A stretch of DNA of 40,474 nucleotides, from assembly GCF_022489025.1 (NCBI RefSeq), contig NZ_JAKVTG010000021.1, positions 1 through 40,474 of the forward strand, in the 5' to 3' direction. Position 1 is the stretch's first letter, and every line of letters starts with the position of its first letter. This stretch comes from Planococcus halocryophilus (GTDB taxonomy: Bacteria; Bacillota; Bacilli; Bacillales_A; Planococcaceae). Positions 16,315 to 24,324 of this stretch are shown here, one piece after another. The position numbers and the translations under genes were made by a program. Under the pieces are notes generated by a model. That model ran no database searches. It saw nothing but the letters and a program-made list of their open reading frames with translations, and was not told the origin of the DNA.

Positions 16315-16767
16315 ATGGATTATGTAAAAGACCTAAGGGCACTCGTTGGTCATAGACCATTGATTTTGTCGGGCTCGGTTGTCTTAGTTATAAATCAAAA
16401 GAATGAGTTGCTTCTGCAGCATCGAAATGATGGTGGTTGGGGCTTGCCTGGCGGATTAATGGAGTTAGATGAAAGTTTAGAAGACACAGCAAGAAGAGAA
16501 GTAAAAGAAGAGACTGGATTAGATATTGGTGATTTAAGACTGCTAGGAGTTTTTTCAGGACCCGACTATTTTTTTAAAGTGGCTAACGGAGATGAATTTT
16601 ATTCGGTGACAGCCGTTTTTTTATCGAATGATGTAAAAGGAAAAATTCAAGTAGATGAATCCGAATCTGTTGAAATGCAGTTCTTTAAGTTGGATTCATT
16701 ACCTGTTGGATTGACGGAGGAATACCGTAGTTACATAACCCCATTTATTGACCAACTAATTAAGTGA
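16315..16767 (+). CDS. NUDIX hydrolase
   Basis: A 150-residue NUDIX protein. The full Nudix box is present at residues 47-69: G47, E53, R61, E62, E65, E66 and G68 fit the Gx5Ex7REUxEExGU pattern, which binds the metal ions used to split nucleoside diphosphate derivatives. The flanking parts (SGSVVLVINQKNELLLQHR, later GEVTAVFLS-like strands) are typical of small ADP-ribose or nucleotide pyrophosphatases. Substrate unknown. GAGAGGG lies upstream of the ATG. B element 10 provides its terminator. Confidence 0.92.
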   Translation: MDYVKDLRALVGHRPLILSGSVVLVINQKNELLLQHRNDGGWGLPGGLMELDESLEDTARREVKEETGLDIGDLRLLGVFSGPDYFFKVANGDEFYSVTAVFLSNDVKGKIQVDESESVEMQFFKLDSLPVGLTEEYRSYITPFIDQLIK

Positions 16768-16780
16768 ATAGTGGATTGAG

Positions 16781-16862
16781 TTTACATATCTCGAATTATC
16801 GGAAGTTCCATAAGAAAAGGAGAAAGAAGATGCTAGTAACTCGGCATCTTCTTTCTCTTCAG
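16781..16862 (+). repeat. B element 10 (with terminator 16820-16862)
   Basis: Head TTTACATATCTCGAATTATC then GGAAG; strong 14-bp stem GAGAAAGAAGATGC ... GCATCTTCTTTCTC. The usual tail is missing. Confidence 0.8.
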
Positions 16863-16951
16863 CTAGCTTTTGATAACCTATGATATGTAGACTTGTCTAA
16901 TTATATTTAAAAAGTCCTTATATTTTTCCCTGTTTTACTTAACATTTAATT

Positions 16952-17332
16952 TTACTTCTTATTAATTAATGTTAACTTTTCTGTTTGTCCGTTCCATGTA
17001 ACTTCTACCTCTATTTCTTCATCTCCTTGAACAACAGCACAACCCTCACACATATTATTTCCAAGATTTGCGACTTTGTCATCTAAAGTTATTCCAGTGG
17101 CTTCTGAACCTCCAGAATTAGTTTCGATTTTGTAATCTATGATTTCTGGACCCTCTCCCTCACCGGTAAATTTAATAGTGCCAGTCTTTTCCTGTGCATT
17201 ACCATTGGAAACATTTACAACATAAAATACATCCCAATTCTCACTGCTGCCCGAAAAATTATACCGATCACTATCATTTCCACAACCACTCAAAATAAAT
17301 AGTAAAATTATTAATGAAATACATTTTTTCAT
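16952..17332 (-). CDS. Small lipoprotein, YEFSG family, paralog 3
   Basis: A 126-residue predicted lipoprotein on the reverse strand. The signal (MKKCISLIILLFILSGC) puts the lipidated cysteine at residue 17. The mature part carries YNFSGSSENWDVFYVVNVS and the Cys pair MCEGC, so it belongs with the lipoproteins at 644, 14283, 26135 and 36713, but it is more diverged. AGGAGGAAGATGA lies before the start. Unlike the three close copies it is not directly flanked by A repeats. Confidence 0.82.
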   Translation of the reverse strand: MKKCISLIILLFILSGCGNDSDRYNFSGSSENWDVFYVVNVSNGNAQEKTGTIKFTGEGEGPEIIDYKIETNSGGSEATGITLDDKVANLGNNMCEGCAVVQGDEEIEVEVTWNGQTEKLTLINKK

Positions 17333-17553
17333 TCATCTTCCTCCTAAGAATTAATAAAAATTGTACTGGGTTCGTTTATTAATATACCAAAATAAACCAA
17401 TCAATAATATAAAAAATGGAATATTCAATCTTCCAATTCTAAAATTCCTGTACTTAAACTATTTCTTCATTTCTACGAATTCAATTTTGAAAAAGAGATG
17501 CAAGCATAACGGAACTTTTATAACATGAAAATAAAAGAGGTGGTGAGCGATTG

Positions 17554-18000
17554 ATGATGACTCCCAGTGAAGTTTCTAAGAAATTCAATATTTCTACTTC
17601 AACGTTACGAAAGTACAGCCTTCGTTTTGAATCGGAAGGGGTTCTCTTTAAAGGAAACAAAAGTAATAGCCGAATTTACACCGTCAGAGAGGTCGCGGCG
17701 TCATGACGACGTCGCGACAGCCGTTATCTTGAAAAAAATCGGAAGACATTGAAGAAGAGAATCGAAGTTTAAAAGAAGAGATGCGAAAACGCGATTCTTT
17801 GTTTGTAGAAGCCTTAGAAGAGATGAAGCATCAATTGGATCAGATAAAGGCACATCATCAGCCGCTAGTTGCACCCAACACCCAAAAAACCAAAGATAGA
17901 TGCGTCAGAACCGTCCTCACAGGAGGAAGAAAGTCCAACTGAGACCGTATATCACCAAAAAGACACGCGGAGTTTATGGGCCAGAATCTGGAACAAATAA
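17554..18000 (+). pseudogene. Broken MerR-like gene (DUF3967 type)
   Basis: After GAGGTGGTGAG, ATG 17554 starts MMTPSEVSKKFNISTSTLRK, a MerR-type helix-turn-helix. That frame stops at a TGA at 17704. A second frame continues with DDVATAVILKKI. A third has ENRSLKEEMRKRDSLFVEAL with a long coiled coil (EEMKHQLDQIKA). The last frame ends with TRSLWARIWNK before TAA 17998. Together they fit one protein of the MerR/RacA-like, DUF3967 kind, known from plasmid and chromosome-organising proteins, disrupted by at least two frameshifts. Not functional as a single protein. Confidence 0.75.
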
Positions 18001-18082
18001 AAGAATAGTGAGATTAAAACTTCGAACCTGCCATCCTCAATAATTGATATACTAAAAATTAGGAGAAGCGGAGGTATTTAGA

Positions 18083-18334
18083 ATGAACAAAAGGGGAACT
18101 GGAATTAGTTTTATTGCAATTGCAGCATTGTTATTTTCTTCAAAGTATATAGCTGCAGCTATATTTGGGAGTAATGTTGTCTCGTGGGATGAAGAGTTGT
18201 TTAAAGCTATGCTTTCCTACATCGGAAACCCATTGAGTACAATGAGCTTCTTGTCTTTATTGATTGGGATTGTCTATATTGGTTGGGCAGAATACGAAGA
18301 GATAATTGCTAAGAAAAAAGCTAATTCTTTGTAG
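18083..18334 (+). CDS. Small membrane protein
   Basis: An 83-residue protein with two hydrophobic segments (ISFIAIAALLFSSKYIAAAIFG and MSFLSLLIGIVYIGWAEY) around an acidic loop. GCGGAGG precedes the start. It is unrelated by eye to the other small membrane proteins here. Function unknown. Last gene before A repeat 9. Confidence 0.7.
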   Translation: MNKRGTGISFIAIAALLFSSKYIAAAIFGSNVVSWDEELFKAMLSYIGNPLSTMSFLSLLIGIVYIGWAEYEEIIAKKKANSL

Positions 18335-18383
18335 AGTGAGAAACTCAAAAACTTTATAGAAGTCAATAGGTTTTTAGCACATT

Positions 18384-18417
18384 TGAATGTAACTTAAGTG
18401 CAGTTAAGTTACATTCA
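18384..18417 (+). repeat. A repeat, copy 9
   Basis: Perfect arms, core AGTGCAGT. Confidence 0.95.
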
Positions 18418-18453
18418 CTTTAAGGGGAAACAGGAGCGATCAAAGGAGGAATA

Positions 18454-18981
18454 ATGGTGTCTAAAATAAAAACTACTTTAGAAACATTAAAAAAAAGGCT
18501 GGATTCAAATAACCTTTTAGAAGTCCAACAAGAAGACGGCTATATCGAAAAAGTAGAGATGATTTTTAATCCTCCAGCAACTGAAGATGATTTGCGAAAG
18601 TTGCCATTTAGTGTGCCAAAAGATTATGAAGAGTTTCTGCGGCTCCATCACGGTGGACTTATTTTTAATAGTCCCGAAGGGGGAGGTGGTCTGAAATTCC
18701 TTACGGTGGATGAAATACTGGAATACCGAGCTATCCCTGGATACGAAGACTACCCTGCTAACTGGTTTCCAGTTGCTTATGGGTATGATGGATGCTATTT
18801 GATTATCACCGATAAGAAGGTAGGAAGAGGTTATCTCTTTTGGATGGAGACAGGTAATGACTTTGAAGACGATATGTTTCTCGGTATGAACTTTGAAGAT
18901 TTTCTTGAAAATATCATCATGGCTCAGGGATCGAAGTTTTGGGAATGGGGGTTCAGAATTCCACCAACGTTTAATTTTTAA
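18454..18981 (+). CDS. SMI1/KNR4 (SUKH) family protein
   Basis: A 175-residue soluble protein of the SUKH superfamily. The N-terminal part has NPPATEDDLRKLPFSVPKDY followed by EEFLRLHHGGLIF, the usual SUKH strand-helix order. YPANWFPVAYGYDGCYLIITD and FLGMNFEDFLENI correspond to later core elements. Many SUKH proteins are immunity proteins against polymorphic nuclease toxins. No toxin is visible in the window, so if it protects, it does so as an orphan. AAAGGAGGAAT precedes the start. It is alone between A repeats 9 and 10, a clean single-gene cassette. Confidence 0.88.
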   Translation: MVSKIKTTLETLKKRLDSNNLLEVQQEDGYIEKVEMIFNPPATEDDLRKLPFSVPKDYEEFLRLHHGGLIFNSPEGGGGLKFLTVDEILEYRAIPGYEDYPANWFPVAYGYDGCYLIITDKKVGRGYLFWMETGNDFEDDMFLGMNFEDFLENIIMAQGSKFWEWGFRIPPTFNF

Positions 18982-19001
18982 GTTGACTACAGTTAATAAA
19001 C

Positions 19002-19035
19002 CGAATGTAACTTATTGTGAATTAAGTTACATTCG
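19002..19035 (+). repeat. A repeat, copy 10
   Basis: Arms CGAATGTAACTTA and TAAGTTACATTCG (paired outer change as in copy 5), core TTGTGAAT. Confidence 0.95.
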
Positions 19036-19144
19036 GTTTTGCTTGTCACTTATATCTTAGGGGTTTTGAATTTTATAAATTCTATCGCGAGGATACCGAC
19101 AAAATTGGCTTTAAATTTTTTAATGATTAGAGGAGGATAAGGTC

Positions 19145-19534
19145 ATGAAAAAACTACTAGTACTTGTGTTTATTTCTGCATTACTATCGGGATGCAATTC
19201 ATTTGATTCTTCGCCAAGTATCGAAAAGTTGGAAGCAACACCAAAAGATGTTCAAGAGGTAATTGAACTAGTAGATCCAACTTCTTCCCTTTCACTCCAG
19301 GCTGTAACAAAAAAAGGAAACATAACCTATGTCATTTATCAGTCAACAGATTCTGTAACAGCTTCACTTGAAAAGCAGGGGGATAAATTAAACATAAAAT
19401 TAGTGACTAAGCCAAAGGATAGTAACGATATTGAACAGCATGTATTTGAGTTAATCGGAGACGAGGAAACGGAAACAATTGATGTACTCGTAAACGGTGA
19501 GTCGACACCCTTAGCTATGCATGCTGGTTTATAA
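19145..19534 (+). CDS. Small lipoprotein, unrelated to the YEFSG family
   Basis: A 129-residue predicted lipoprotein. Signal MKKLLVLVFISALLSGC with the lipidated Cys at residue 17. The mature part is acidic, with EKLEATPKDVQEVIELVDPT and several beta-type stretches (ITYVIYQSTDSVTASLEKQG). No family recognised. AGAGGAGG lies upstream. It is the only gene between A repeats 10 and 11. Confidence 0.78.
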   Translation: MKKLLVLVFISALLSGCNSFDSSPSIEKLEATPKDVQEVIELVDPTSSLSLQAVTKKGNITYVIYQSTDSVTASLEKQGDKLNIKLVTKPKDSNDIEQHVFELIGDEETETIDVLVNGESTPLAMHAGL

Positions 19535-19556
19535 TAAGGAGAAATTTCAAAGGAAT

Positions 19557-19590
19557 TGAATGTAACTTAATAGCAATTAAGTTACATTCA
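19557..19590 (+). repeat. A repeat, copy 11
   Basis: Perfect arms, core ATAGCAAT. 22 bases after the stop at 19534. Confidence 0.95.
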
Positions 19591-19635
19591 CTCTAAAGTA
19601 TGAACCGAATTTTGAAAGCAGAGATTTAAATTCGC

Positions 19636-19836
19636 TTAAGAATTTGAATCTCTACTTTTTTTATCATTTTTAGTACTGTTTATAAGCCAGTTAAAAATAC
19701 GAAATAAGATAACAAAGCTCAAAGATTGCCAGATATTTTCTACCCACATAATAGTTCCGGATCTAAGATAATCCCAAGATATAAAATTGATAAGTAATAC
19801 CGAAAACATTAGAATTGAATTTGAAATCGTACTCAT
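19636..19836 (-). CDS. Two-helix small membrane protein, paralog of 15726
   Basis: A 66-residue reverse-strand protein: hydrophobic segment ISNSILMFSVLLINFISWDY, loop LRSGTIMWVENIW, hydrophobic segment QSLSFVILFRIFNWLI, then a basic tail. It follows the layout of the protein at 15726. GAAAGAGG lies upstream of the start. It is alone between A repeats 11 and 12, but on the reverse strand while both repeats keep the forward orientation. Confidence 0.68.
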   Translation of the reverse strand: MSTISNSILMFSVLLINFISWDYLRSGTIMWVENIWQSLSFVILFRIFNWLINSTKNDKKSRDSNS

Positions 19837-19947
19837 AGATACCTCTTTCCCCTCTTAATGAAATCACCATGGTTACTATACCAATTAATTCCCAGTAAAG
19901 TTTCGTTTCTTAAAAAGAGGAATTTAAAGAAAATTTTTTGTTAAATT

Positions 19948-19981
19948 TGAATGTAAATTAATCCTAAGAAAGTTACATTCA
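19948..19981 (+). repeat. A repeat, copy 12
   Basis: Arms TGAATGTAAATTA and AAAGTTACATTCA, core ATCCTAAG. Confidence 0.92.
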
Positions 19982-20137
19982 AAAAAGCCCTCCATCTGGA
20001 AAGACTTTTAATAAGACCCGTAAATTTATCGAGTGGTCCATTGGTGGAATCAGAGTAAAATCGAAAAATACATACGTATCTTTATTCATTCTTTTACCGT
20101 TTATCTTCAAAAAAGTTTATGTGTTCTTCTCTGCTAC

Positions 20138-20410
20138 TTAGTTCAATGAAAAATGGATATAAACACAAAAAATTACGGCCAAAATAGGAAATAAGCTCAA
20201 TAAGATAACTACTGATATATCAAAGGAAAATTGAAGAAGAAGTGGAAATAAGACAATCATAATTAAAAAACCGGTTTTAGTTCTGGACTTTTTCGTTTGA
20301 TATTGTTTTTCCCCACAATAAGGACATATCATTGCTGGATCTAATGTCGTTGTTCTTTTAATCGTCTGCTTCCAATTCCACTTGTTATGACAATTATCGC
20401 AAGTTGGCAT
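20138..20410 (-). CDS. Zinc-ribbon membrane protein (TIGR04104 type)
   Basis: A 90-residue protein. The N-terminal third is a zinc ribbon with Cys4-x2-Cys7 (CDNC) and Cys29-x2-Cys32 (CPYC), with the intervening W-N-W and the GEKQYQ that are typical of the short CxxC-CxxC family. Two hydrophobic segments follow (FLIMIVLFPLLLQFSF and VVILLSLFPILAVIFCVYI). The start is the ATG at 20410, eight bases after AAAGGAG, rather than a TTG two codons earlier. Function of the family is unknown. It lies in the segment between A repeats 12 and 13; 19982-20137 holds no other gene. Confidence 0.82.
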   Translation of the reverse strand: MPTCDNCHNKWNWKQTIKRTTTLDPAMICPYCGEKQYQTKKSRTKTGFLIMIVLFPLLLQFSFDISVVILLSLFPILAVIFCVYIHFSLN

Positions 20411-20509
20411 TTTCAAAACTCCTTTGAGAGGAAATTTGTAATAGTTTTACAACTTAGATTCAAATTCACAATAACATACGTGATATCATTTCCCAAATAA
20501 CGGAACTTT

Positions 20510-20543
20510 TGAATGTAACTTAATGTAAATTAAGTTACATTCA
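20510..20543 (+). repeat. A repeat, copy 13
   Basis: Perfect arms, core ATGTAAAT. Last A copy before a 5.5-kb gap without A repeats. Confidence 0.95.
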
Positions 20544-20545
20544 AA

Positions 20546-20582
20546 ATAAAAAAAGAACCCTTCAAAAGTGAAGAATTCTTTT
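20546..20582 (-). terminator. Terminator for the gene at 20583
   Basis: Reverse-strand hairpin AGAATTCTTC-ACTTTT-GAAGGGTTCT followed by seven T. Confidence 0.75.
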
Positions 20583-20759
20583 CTAAAACGATATGAAGTT
20601 TTGAAAAAGTGAAATAGTCAAAATTACAGTTGATAATGCACCTAGAGCTGTAAACGTTATGATATTTCGTTTGTTTTGCTTTTCTGAAGGTTTACTAAGT
20701 TCATAGGACACTGCAATCCAGATAATTATCGATACTAGAGGAATAATACCCGTAGTCAC
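20583..20759 (-). CDS. 58-residue two-helix membrane protein
   Basis: A reverse-strand ORF. The frame is open further upstream, but the sequence AAGGAG followed by nine bases and GTG points to GTG 20759 as the start. It encodes TTGIIPLVSIIIWIAVSYEL, a polar KPSEKQNKRN loop and ITFTALGALSTVILTISLF. Two membrane segments. Function unknown. A terminator follows. It borders A repeat 13 on its 3' side. Confidence 0.6.
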   Translation of the reverse strand: MTTGIIPLVSIIIWIAVSYELSKPSEKQNKRNIITFTALGALSTVILTISLFQNFISF

Positions 20760-20865
20760 ATTTAATATCTCCTTTTTGGAATATTTTAACTTAAGTAATA
20801 TGTTAACACAAAATACCATTTTTGGAGTTACTACATCGGATAAATTTTAAAGCTTTTCTATTCAG

Positions 20866-21010
20866 AACCCTGAGTCTACTGACTTCATCTGATAAATATT
20901 CCGAACTAATTTCATTAGAAAAAATGATACATTCAAAATGCTTTTCTGTAAGGTTTTAAATTTGAATCTCAAAAAATGTAGGTTTACAAATCGCAGCTTA
21001 TCGGAAGTGC
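20866..21010 (+). repeat. Duplicated 145-bp module, copy 2
   Basis: Matches 1497-1641. It ends with the B head (TTTACAAATCGCAGCTTATC, GGAAG at 20983-21007), after which the two copies diverge. In front of it, TTTTCTATTCA may be the worn right arm of an A repeat, which sits at this point in copy 1. Confidence 0.85.
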
Positions 21011-21084
21011 AAAACTAGTGAAGCAAATTTTAATTGTTCTTGACCTTTCAATATCTATATTCTAGAATTAATCCAATATATGAA

Positions 21085-21351
21085 AAGAGCAATGACGAAG
21101 AAGAGTAGGCTATATAAACGCTTTAGAGAGCTGATGGATGGTGAGAATCAGTGCGGGCATATGGTTGAATGGGCTTCTGAGCTTCTAGACTGAAAGCAGA
21201 GTAGGTTTAGCGGAGAATCTCACCGTTAAAAGAGACGAAGTATTGATGCGGTCTAGCTGGATCAGTATGGATAAGTGCGTTTACTTTGTAAACGAATGAA
21301 GGTGGCACCACGGGTTACTCGTCCTTTTTTAGGACAAGTAGCCCTTTTTTG
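21085..21351 (+). promoter_or_regulatory. T-box leader of trpS, tryptophan specific
   Basis: A T-box riboswitch. The antiterminator sequence AAGGTGGCACCACGGG is at 21299-21314, and a terminator stem (GGGTTACTCGTCC with GGACAAGTAGCCC, then TTTTTT) runs from 21312 to 21351. In stem I the AGTG bulge sequence is followed 13 bases later by GAA and TGG (21170-21172), the expected place for the specifier codon; TGG is tryptophan. The bulge base after TGG in the T-box (C) pairs with discriminator base G, as known for tRNA-Trp. Uncharged tRNA-Trp should allow read-through into trpS. Confidence 0.93.
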
Positions 21352-21378
21352 CGTTCAATTATATTTAGGAGGCTAATC

Positions 21379-22377
21379 ATGAAGAAAACAATTTTAACCG
21401 GTATCAAACCTACCGGACAGGTTCACTTAGGAAATTATATGGGAGCGATAAAGCCGGCGTTAGGACTAGCCCAAGTCCAGGATTATCAAGCTGCTTATTT
21501 TGTAGCGGATTATCACGCATTGACAAAAACGCATGATGCGGAGGAATTTCGGCAATTATCTTATGGAATTGCAGCGACATGGTTGGCGTTAGGACTTGAT
21601 CCAGAAAAGGCGATTTTTTATAGACAGTCCGATGTGCCGGAAATATTTGAATTGAACTGGGTGTTGAGCTGTTTCTCCCCGAAGGGTCTGATGAACAGGG
21701 CACATGCTTATAAATCGATGGTTGACAGCAATCAAGCTAGTGGAAAGGATGCAGACTTAGGTGTAAATATGGGGTTATTCAATTATCCGATCCTCATGGC
21801 TGCTGATATTCTCATGTTTAAAACGGATATCGTTCCGGTTGGAAAAGATCAAATCCAGCATGTAGAAATTGCTCGGGATATTGCGGAGCACTTCAACAAT
21901 AATTATGGAGAGACATTCATTCTGCCCGAGTACCAGATTCAAGAAGACACCGCCGTCTTACCGGGCTTAGATGGCCGGAAAATGAGCAAAAGCTATCACA
22001 ACACCATTCCTCTTTTTGCAGAATCCAAAAATCTGCAGAAATTGATTAACAAAATCAAGACGGATTCATTGCCGCCGGAAGCACCGAAAAATCCAGATGA
22101 GTCTATTCTATTTACTCTATACAAAGAGTTTGCTTCTCCGGACGAAATCGCTCAAATGAAATTGCAATACTTAAGCGGCATCGGCTGGGGAGAAGCGAAG
22201 AAGGAACTATTTAACGTTATGAATAATTTTTTGGAAGAACCACGGGAAAAATATAATGAATTGATGAGTTCTCCGGAAAGAATTGATGCAATTTTAAAAG
22301 AAGGTGCAGAGAAAGCAAGAGCTGTCAGTTCGCCGTTCCTGAAAGAAATTAAGAATAAAGTGGGGTTCTATGCATAA
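21379..22377 (+). CDS. trpS: Tryptophanyl-tRNA synthetase, possibly a second copy
   Basis: A 332-residue class I aminoacyl-tRNA synthetase. The HIGH-type motif is HLGN at residues 16-19 and KMSKS is at 201-205. PTGQVHLGNYMGAIKP and the VPVGKDQIQHVEIARDIAE block identify it as TrpRS. It attaches tryptophan to tRNA-Trp. The sequence (DYQAAYFVADYHALTKTHDA, later GLDGRKMSKSYHNTIPLF) differs clearly from the usual Bacillus TrpRS as I remember it, and resembles the other bacterial TrpRS class. This could therefore be an accessory, inhibitor-resistant enzyme. The start ATG at 21379 follows AGGAGG. T-box control is directly upstream. Confidence 0.95.
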   Translation: MKKTILTGIKPTGQVHLGNYMGAIKPALGLAQVQDYQAAYFVADYHALTKTHDAEEFRQLSYGIAATWLALGLDPEKAIFYRQSDVPEIFELNWVLSCFSPKGLMNRAHAYKSMVDSNQASGKDADLGVNMGLFNYPILMAADILMFKTDIVPVGKDQIQHVEIARDIAEHFNNNYGETFILPEYQIQEDTAVLPGLDGRKMSKSYHNTIPLFAESKNLQKLINKIKTDSLPPEAPKNPDESILFTLYKEFASPDEIAQMKLQYLSGIGWGEAKKELFNVMNNFLEEPREKYNELMSSPERIDAILKEGAEKARAVSSPFLKEIKNKVGFYA

Positions 22378-22409
22378 GTAGAGGGAAAGATTAATAGGAT
22401 TTTGATTAA

Positions 22410-22626
22410 GTTAACATATGACACCTTACCGGAAGACGAGAAGTTTATGTATATGTGCCTGCCTTTTAACTAGAAAGATACTGGTCTTAGAACATTTTTA
22501 ACAAATTTAAAGAAAAATAGAAAAAGAGACCGCATGCTAGCTTCACACTACAACTCTAGGTCTCTTTTGCTGGCAAACTTCTGATTTTGTTTTTGTTGCT
22601 ATTTTTTAAATCTATTCAGTTTAAAG
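22410..22626 (+). repeat. B-type head plus 198-bp module, copy 2
   Basis: GTTAACATATG then CTTACCGGAAG starts the segment, and 22429-22626 matches 4180-4377. The hairpin AAAGAGACC ... GGTCTCTTT is perfect here and can act as terminator for trpS and for the reverse gene at 22717. Nothing else is visible up to 22716. Confidence 0.85.
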
Positions 22627-22716
22627 GTAGTTTAAAATGTCTTAGGGTCATCCATAATGTAACCTTTAATCAGACTGGTGTTGACTGTGTCAATAAGAAG
22701 GTGCAACAGTGGAAAA

Positions 22717-23793
22717 TTACTTGGATGCCTTTGTCACTTCAAGAAGAATTGTTTTCTTTTCACTTAACAATTGAATCCGATATTGGTCTTCCTGAATGAT
22801 CGAATTAATTTCATTTGTTGCCAGGTATGTCTGAATGGCAGCTTCCACTTCTGACAGTAATTGAGGTTCCGGCTTCTCGGGTAAGGCGGTTTTAATCTTT
22901 ACTTGGGTCATACCATCTTTTACCTTATAGCTCACTCCTGTTGTACGATAAATAGCTTTTCCTGCTAAAGCATCGTGGATTTCGCTAGAAATAACGGCCC
23001 AACGGTCTTCCTGCCCTCGGTGAGCTACATTATAAGAGCGCAATTCGACTTTCTGAATATCCCACTGTTCCTTTTCGATGATGTCGATTAGAAGTTGCTT
23101 TATTTCTTCCGATTCTTCCACATGGTCCGGCATATCCACTTCCAAGGTGTTTGAAAACCACCCATCCTTAATGCCATAAGTGGCATGGGCAGCCAAATCG
23201 GTATAGCCATAGCTCAAGTAAATTTCGCTGAGAACCACCTCCACTTTATCCATCAATAGGCTTGTTTTTGAAGGTTGGTATTCCGATTCTTCAACCACTG
23301 TCATATCCAGCTGGTATTGATCAATGCCTTGTTCGTAAAGGAAATCGCGGATGAGAGGGGCGACGATTTGTTCCATCTCTGTAAGACTCACTTCTCCTTC
23401 AGTAAAAGCAAGATGAACAGTAAATGGTTCCGGTGTCGTGCTGACCGAAGAAACGGAATAGCCATTATCCATGGCAATCTGCAGAATCTCCTCGTGCAAA
23501 CTGTCTGTTTTACTAGAATTAAGTGTTATTTCAAGCGGAATAATTCTTTCCATGAATGAAGCCATGGCAGGGGAATAAAATGGAGAAGTCCCAATCAACA
23601 GGAGTAAACCAACTGCTACCGCAAGCCACGTTCTGTTTCGACTTGGTTTTCTTTTTCGGTGGTGCTCTTGATTGGCTTCACTTTCGATGAGAATCCGATT
23701 TCGTAACTTTTCATGATGTACTGGTTTCATACGCAATTGACCGTCTAGGTTTTTAAGCAACCCTTTAATTTCCTTATCGTGTAATGGCGTCAT
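22717..23793 (-). CDS. DUF4030-type putative anti-sigma factor
   Basis: A 358-residue protein. The first 50 residues are cytoplasmic and charged (HDKEIKGLLKNLDGQLRMKP), then a single membrane segment (TWLAVAVGLLLLIGTSPFY), then a large outer part of about 270 residues rich in acidic residues. It matches, as I remember them, DUF4030 proteins encoded next to ECF sigma factors. The start at 23793 is eight bases after AAAGGGGG and overlaps the sigma gene by 20 bases, which indicates coupled translation. The N-terminal part would hold the sigma factor, the outer part would sense an envelope signal. Role inferred from context. Confidence 0.82.
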   Translation of the reverse strand: MTPLHDKEIKGLLKNLDGQLRMKPVHHEKLRNRILIESEANQEHHRKRKPSRNRTWLAVAVGLLLLIGTSPFYSPAMASFMERIIPLEITLNSSKTDSLHEEILQIAMDNGYSVSSVSTTPEPFTVHLAFTEGEVSLTEMEQIVAPLIRDFLYEQGIDQYQLDMTVVEESEYQPSKTSLLMDKVEVVLSEIYLSYGYTDLAAHATYGIKDGWFSNTLEVDMPDHVEESEEIKQLLIDIIEKEQWDIQKVELRSYNVAHRGQEDRWAVISSEIHDALAGKAIYRTTGVSYKVKDGMTQVKIKTALPEKPEPQLLSEVEAAIQTYLATNEINSIIQEDQYRIQLLSEKKTILLEVTKASK

Positions 23794-24298
23794 AGTCAAA
23801 ACCCCCTTTGATCAGTTCAGTTTTCAGTTCTTTTAACGCCCTTGCTAAGGTGCTTTTCACTTTGCTTTCGGACCAACCTAAAATTTCAGCTGTCTCTTTT
23901 GTTGAGAATTCCTTCAACATGCGTAAAGTCGTCACTTGACGATATGTAGGTTTTAAGTTCTGAAGGGAGCCAAAAAGAGCTTCCTGTTGTTCACTCATTT
24001 CCATCAGTTCTGAAGGAAGGGGAGAAGAGTCAGGCTCGGTTAATGTCAAACTAAAATAACGAATTAAGGGGTTTTTCTTTCGGAAATGATCTTTTGTAGC
24101 ATTTTGCGCGATACGAAAGAGCCAGGTTCGACTGCTTGATTGGCGTTGGAATTGGTTGAAATGCCGGTAGGCTTTTACGAATGTTTCCTGAGTTAAATCT
24201 TCTGCCAATTGGTAGTCTCTCACCATCACGTAGATGTAGGTTAAGACAGCTTCTCCATGATCGTCATACCAATCGGCTAAGGTTTCGCTGGTTTTCAA
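23774..24298 (-). CDS. ECF RNA polymerase sigma factor
   Basis: A 174-residue sigma-70 family protein of the ECF group, with region 2 (LTYIYVMVRDYQLAEDLTQE, TFVKAYRHFNQF, TWLFRIAQNATKDHFRKK) and region 4 (LKPTYRQVTTLRMLKEFSTK, AEILGWSESKVKSTLARALK). It would direct RNA polymerase to envelope-stress genes. It starts at TTG 24298, behind GGAAAGGAGAGG. The downstream gene, with which it overlaps, probably encodes its antagonist. A matching ECF-type promoter lies upstream, suggesting self-activation. Confidence 0.92.
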   Translation of the reverse strand: MKTSETLADWYDDHGEAVLTYIYVMVRDYQLAEDLTQETFVKAYRHFNQFQRQSSSRTWLFRIAQNATKDHFRKKNPLIRYFSLTLTEPDSSPLPSELMEMSEQQEALFGSLQNLKPTYRQVTTLRMLKEFSTKETAEILGWSESKVKSTLARALKELKTELIKGGFDYDAITR

Positions 24299-24324
24299 GG
24301 GATGTCCTCTCCTTTCCTACTACT

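Noticed and set aside
21410..21703. 97-codon reverse ORF
   Set aside because: Antisense to trpS; no ribosome binding site.
22587..22799. 70-codon forward ORF
   Set aside because: Covers the end of the duplicated module and the antisense of the DUF4030 gene; no start site.
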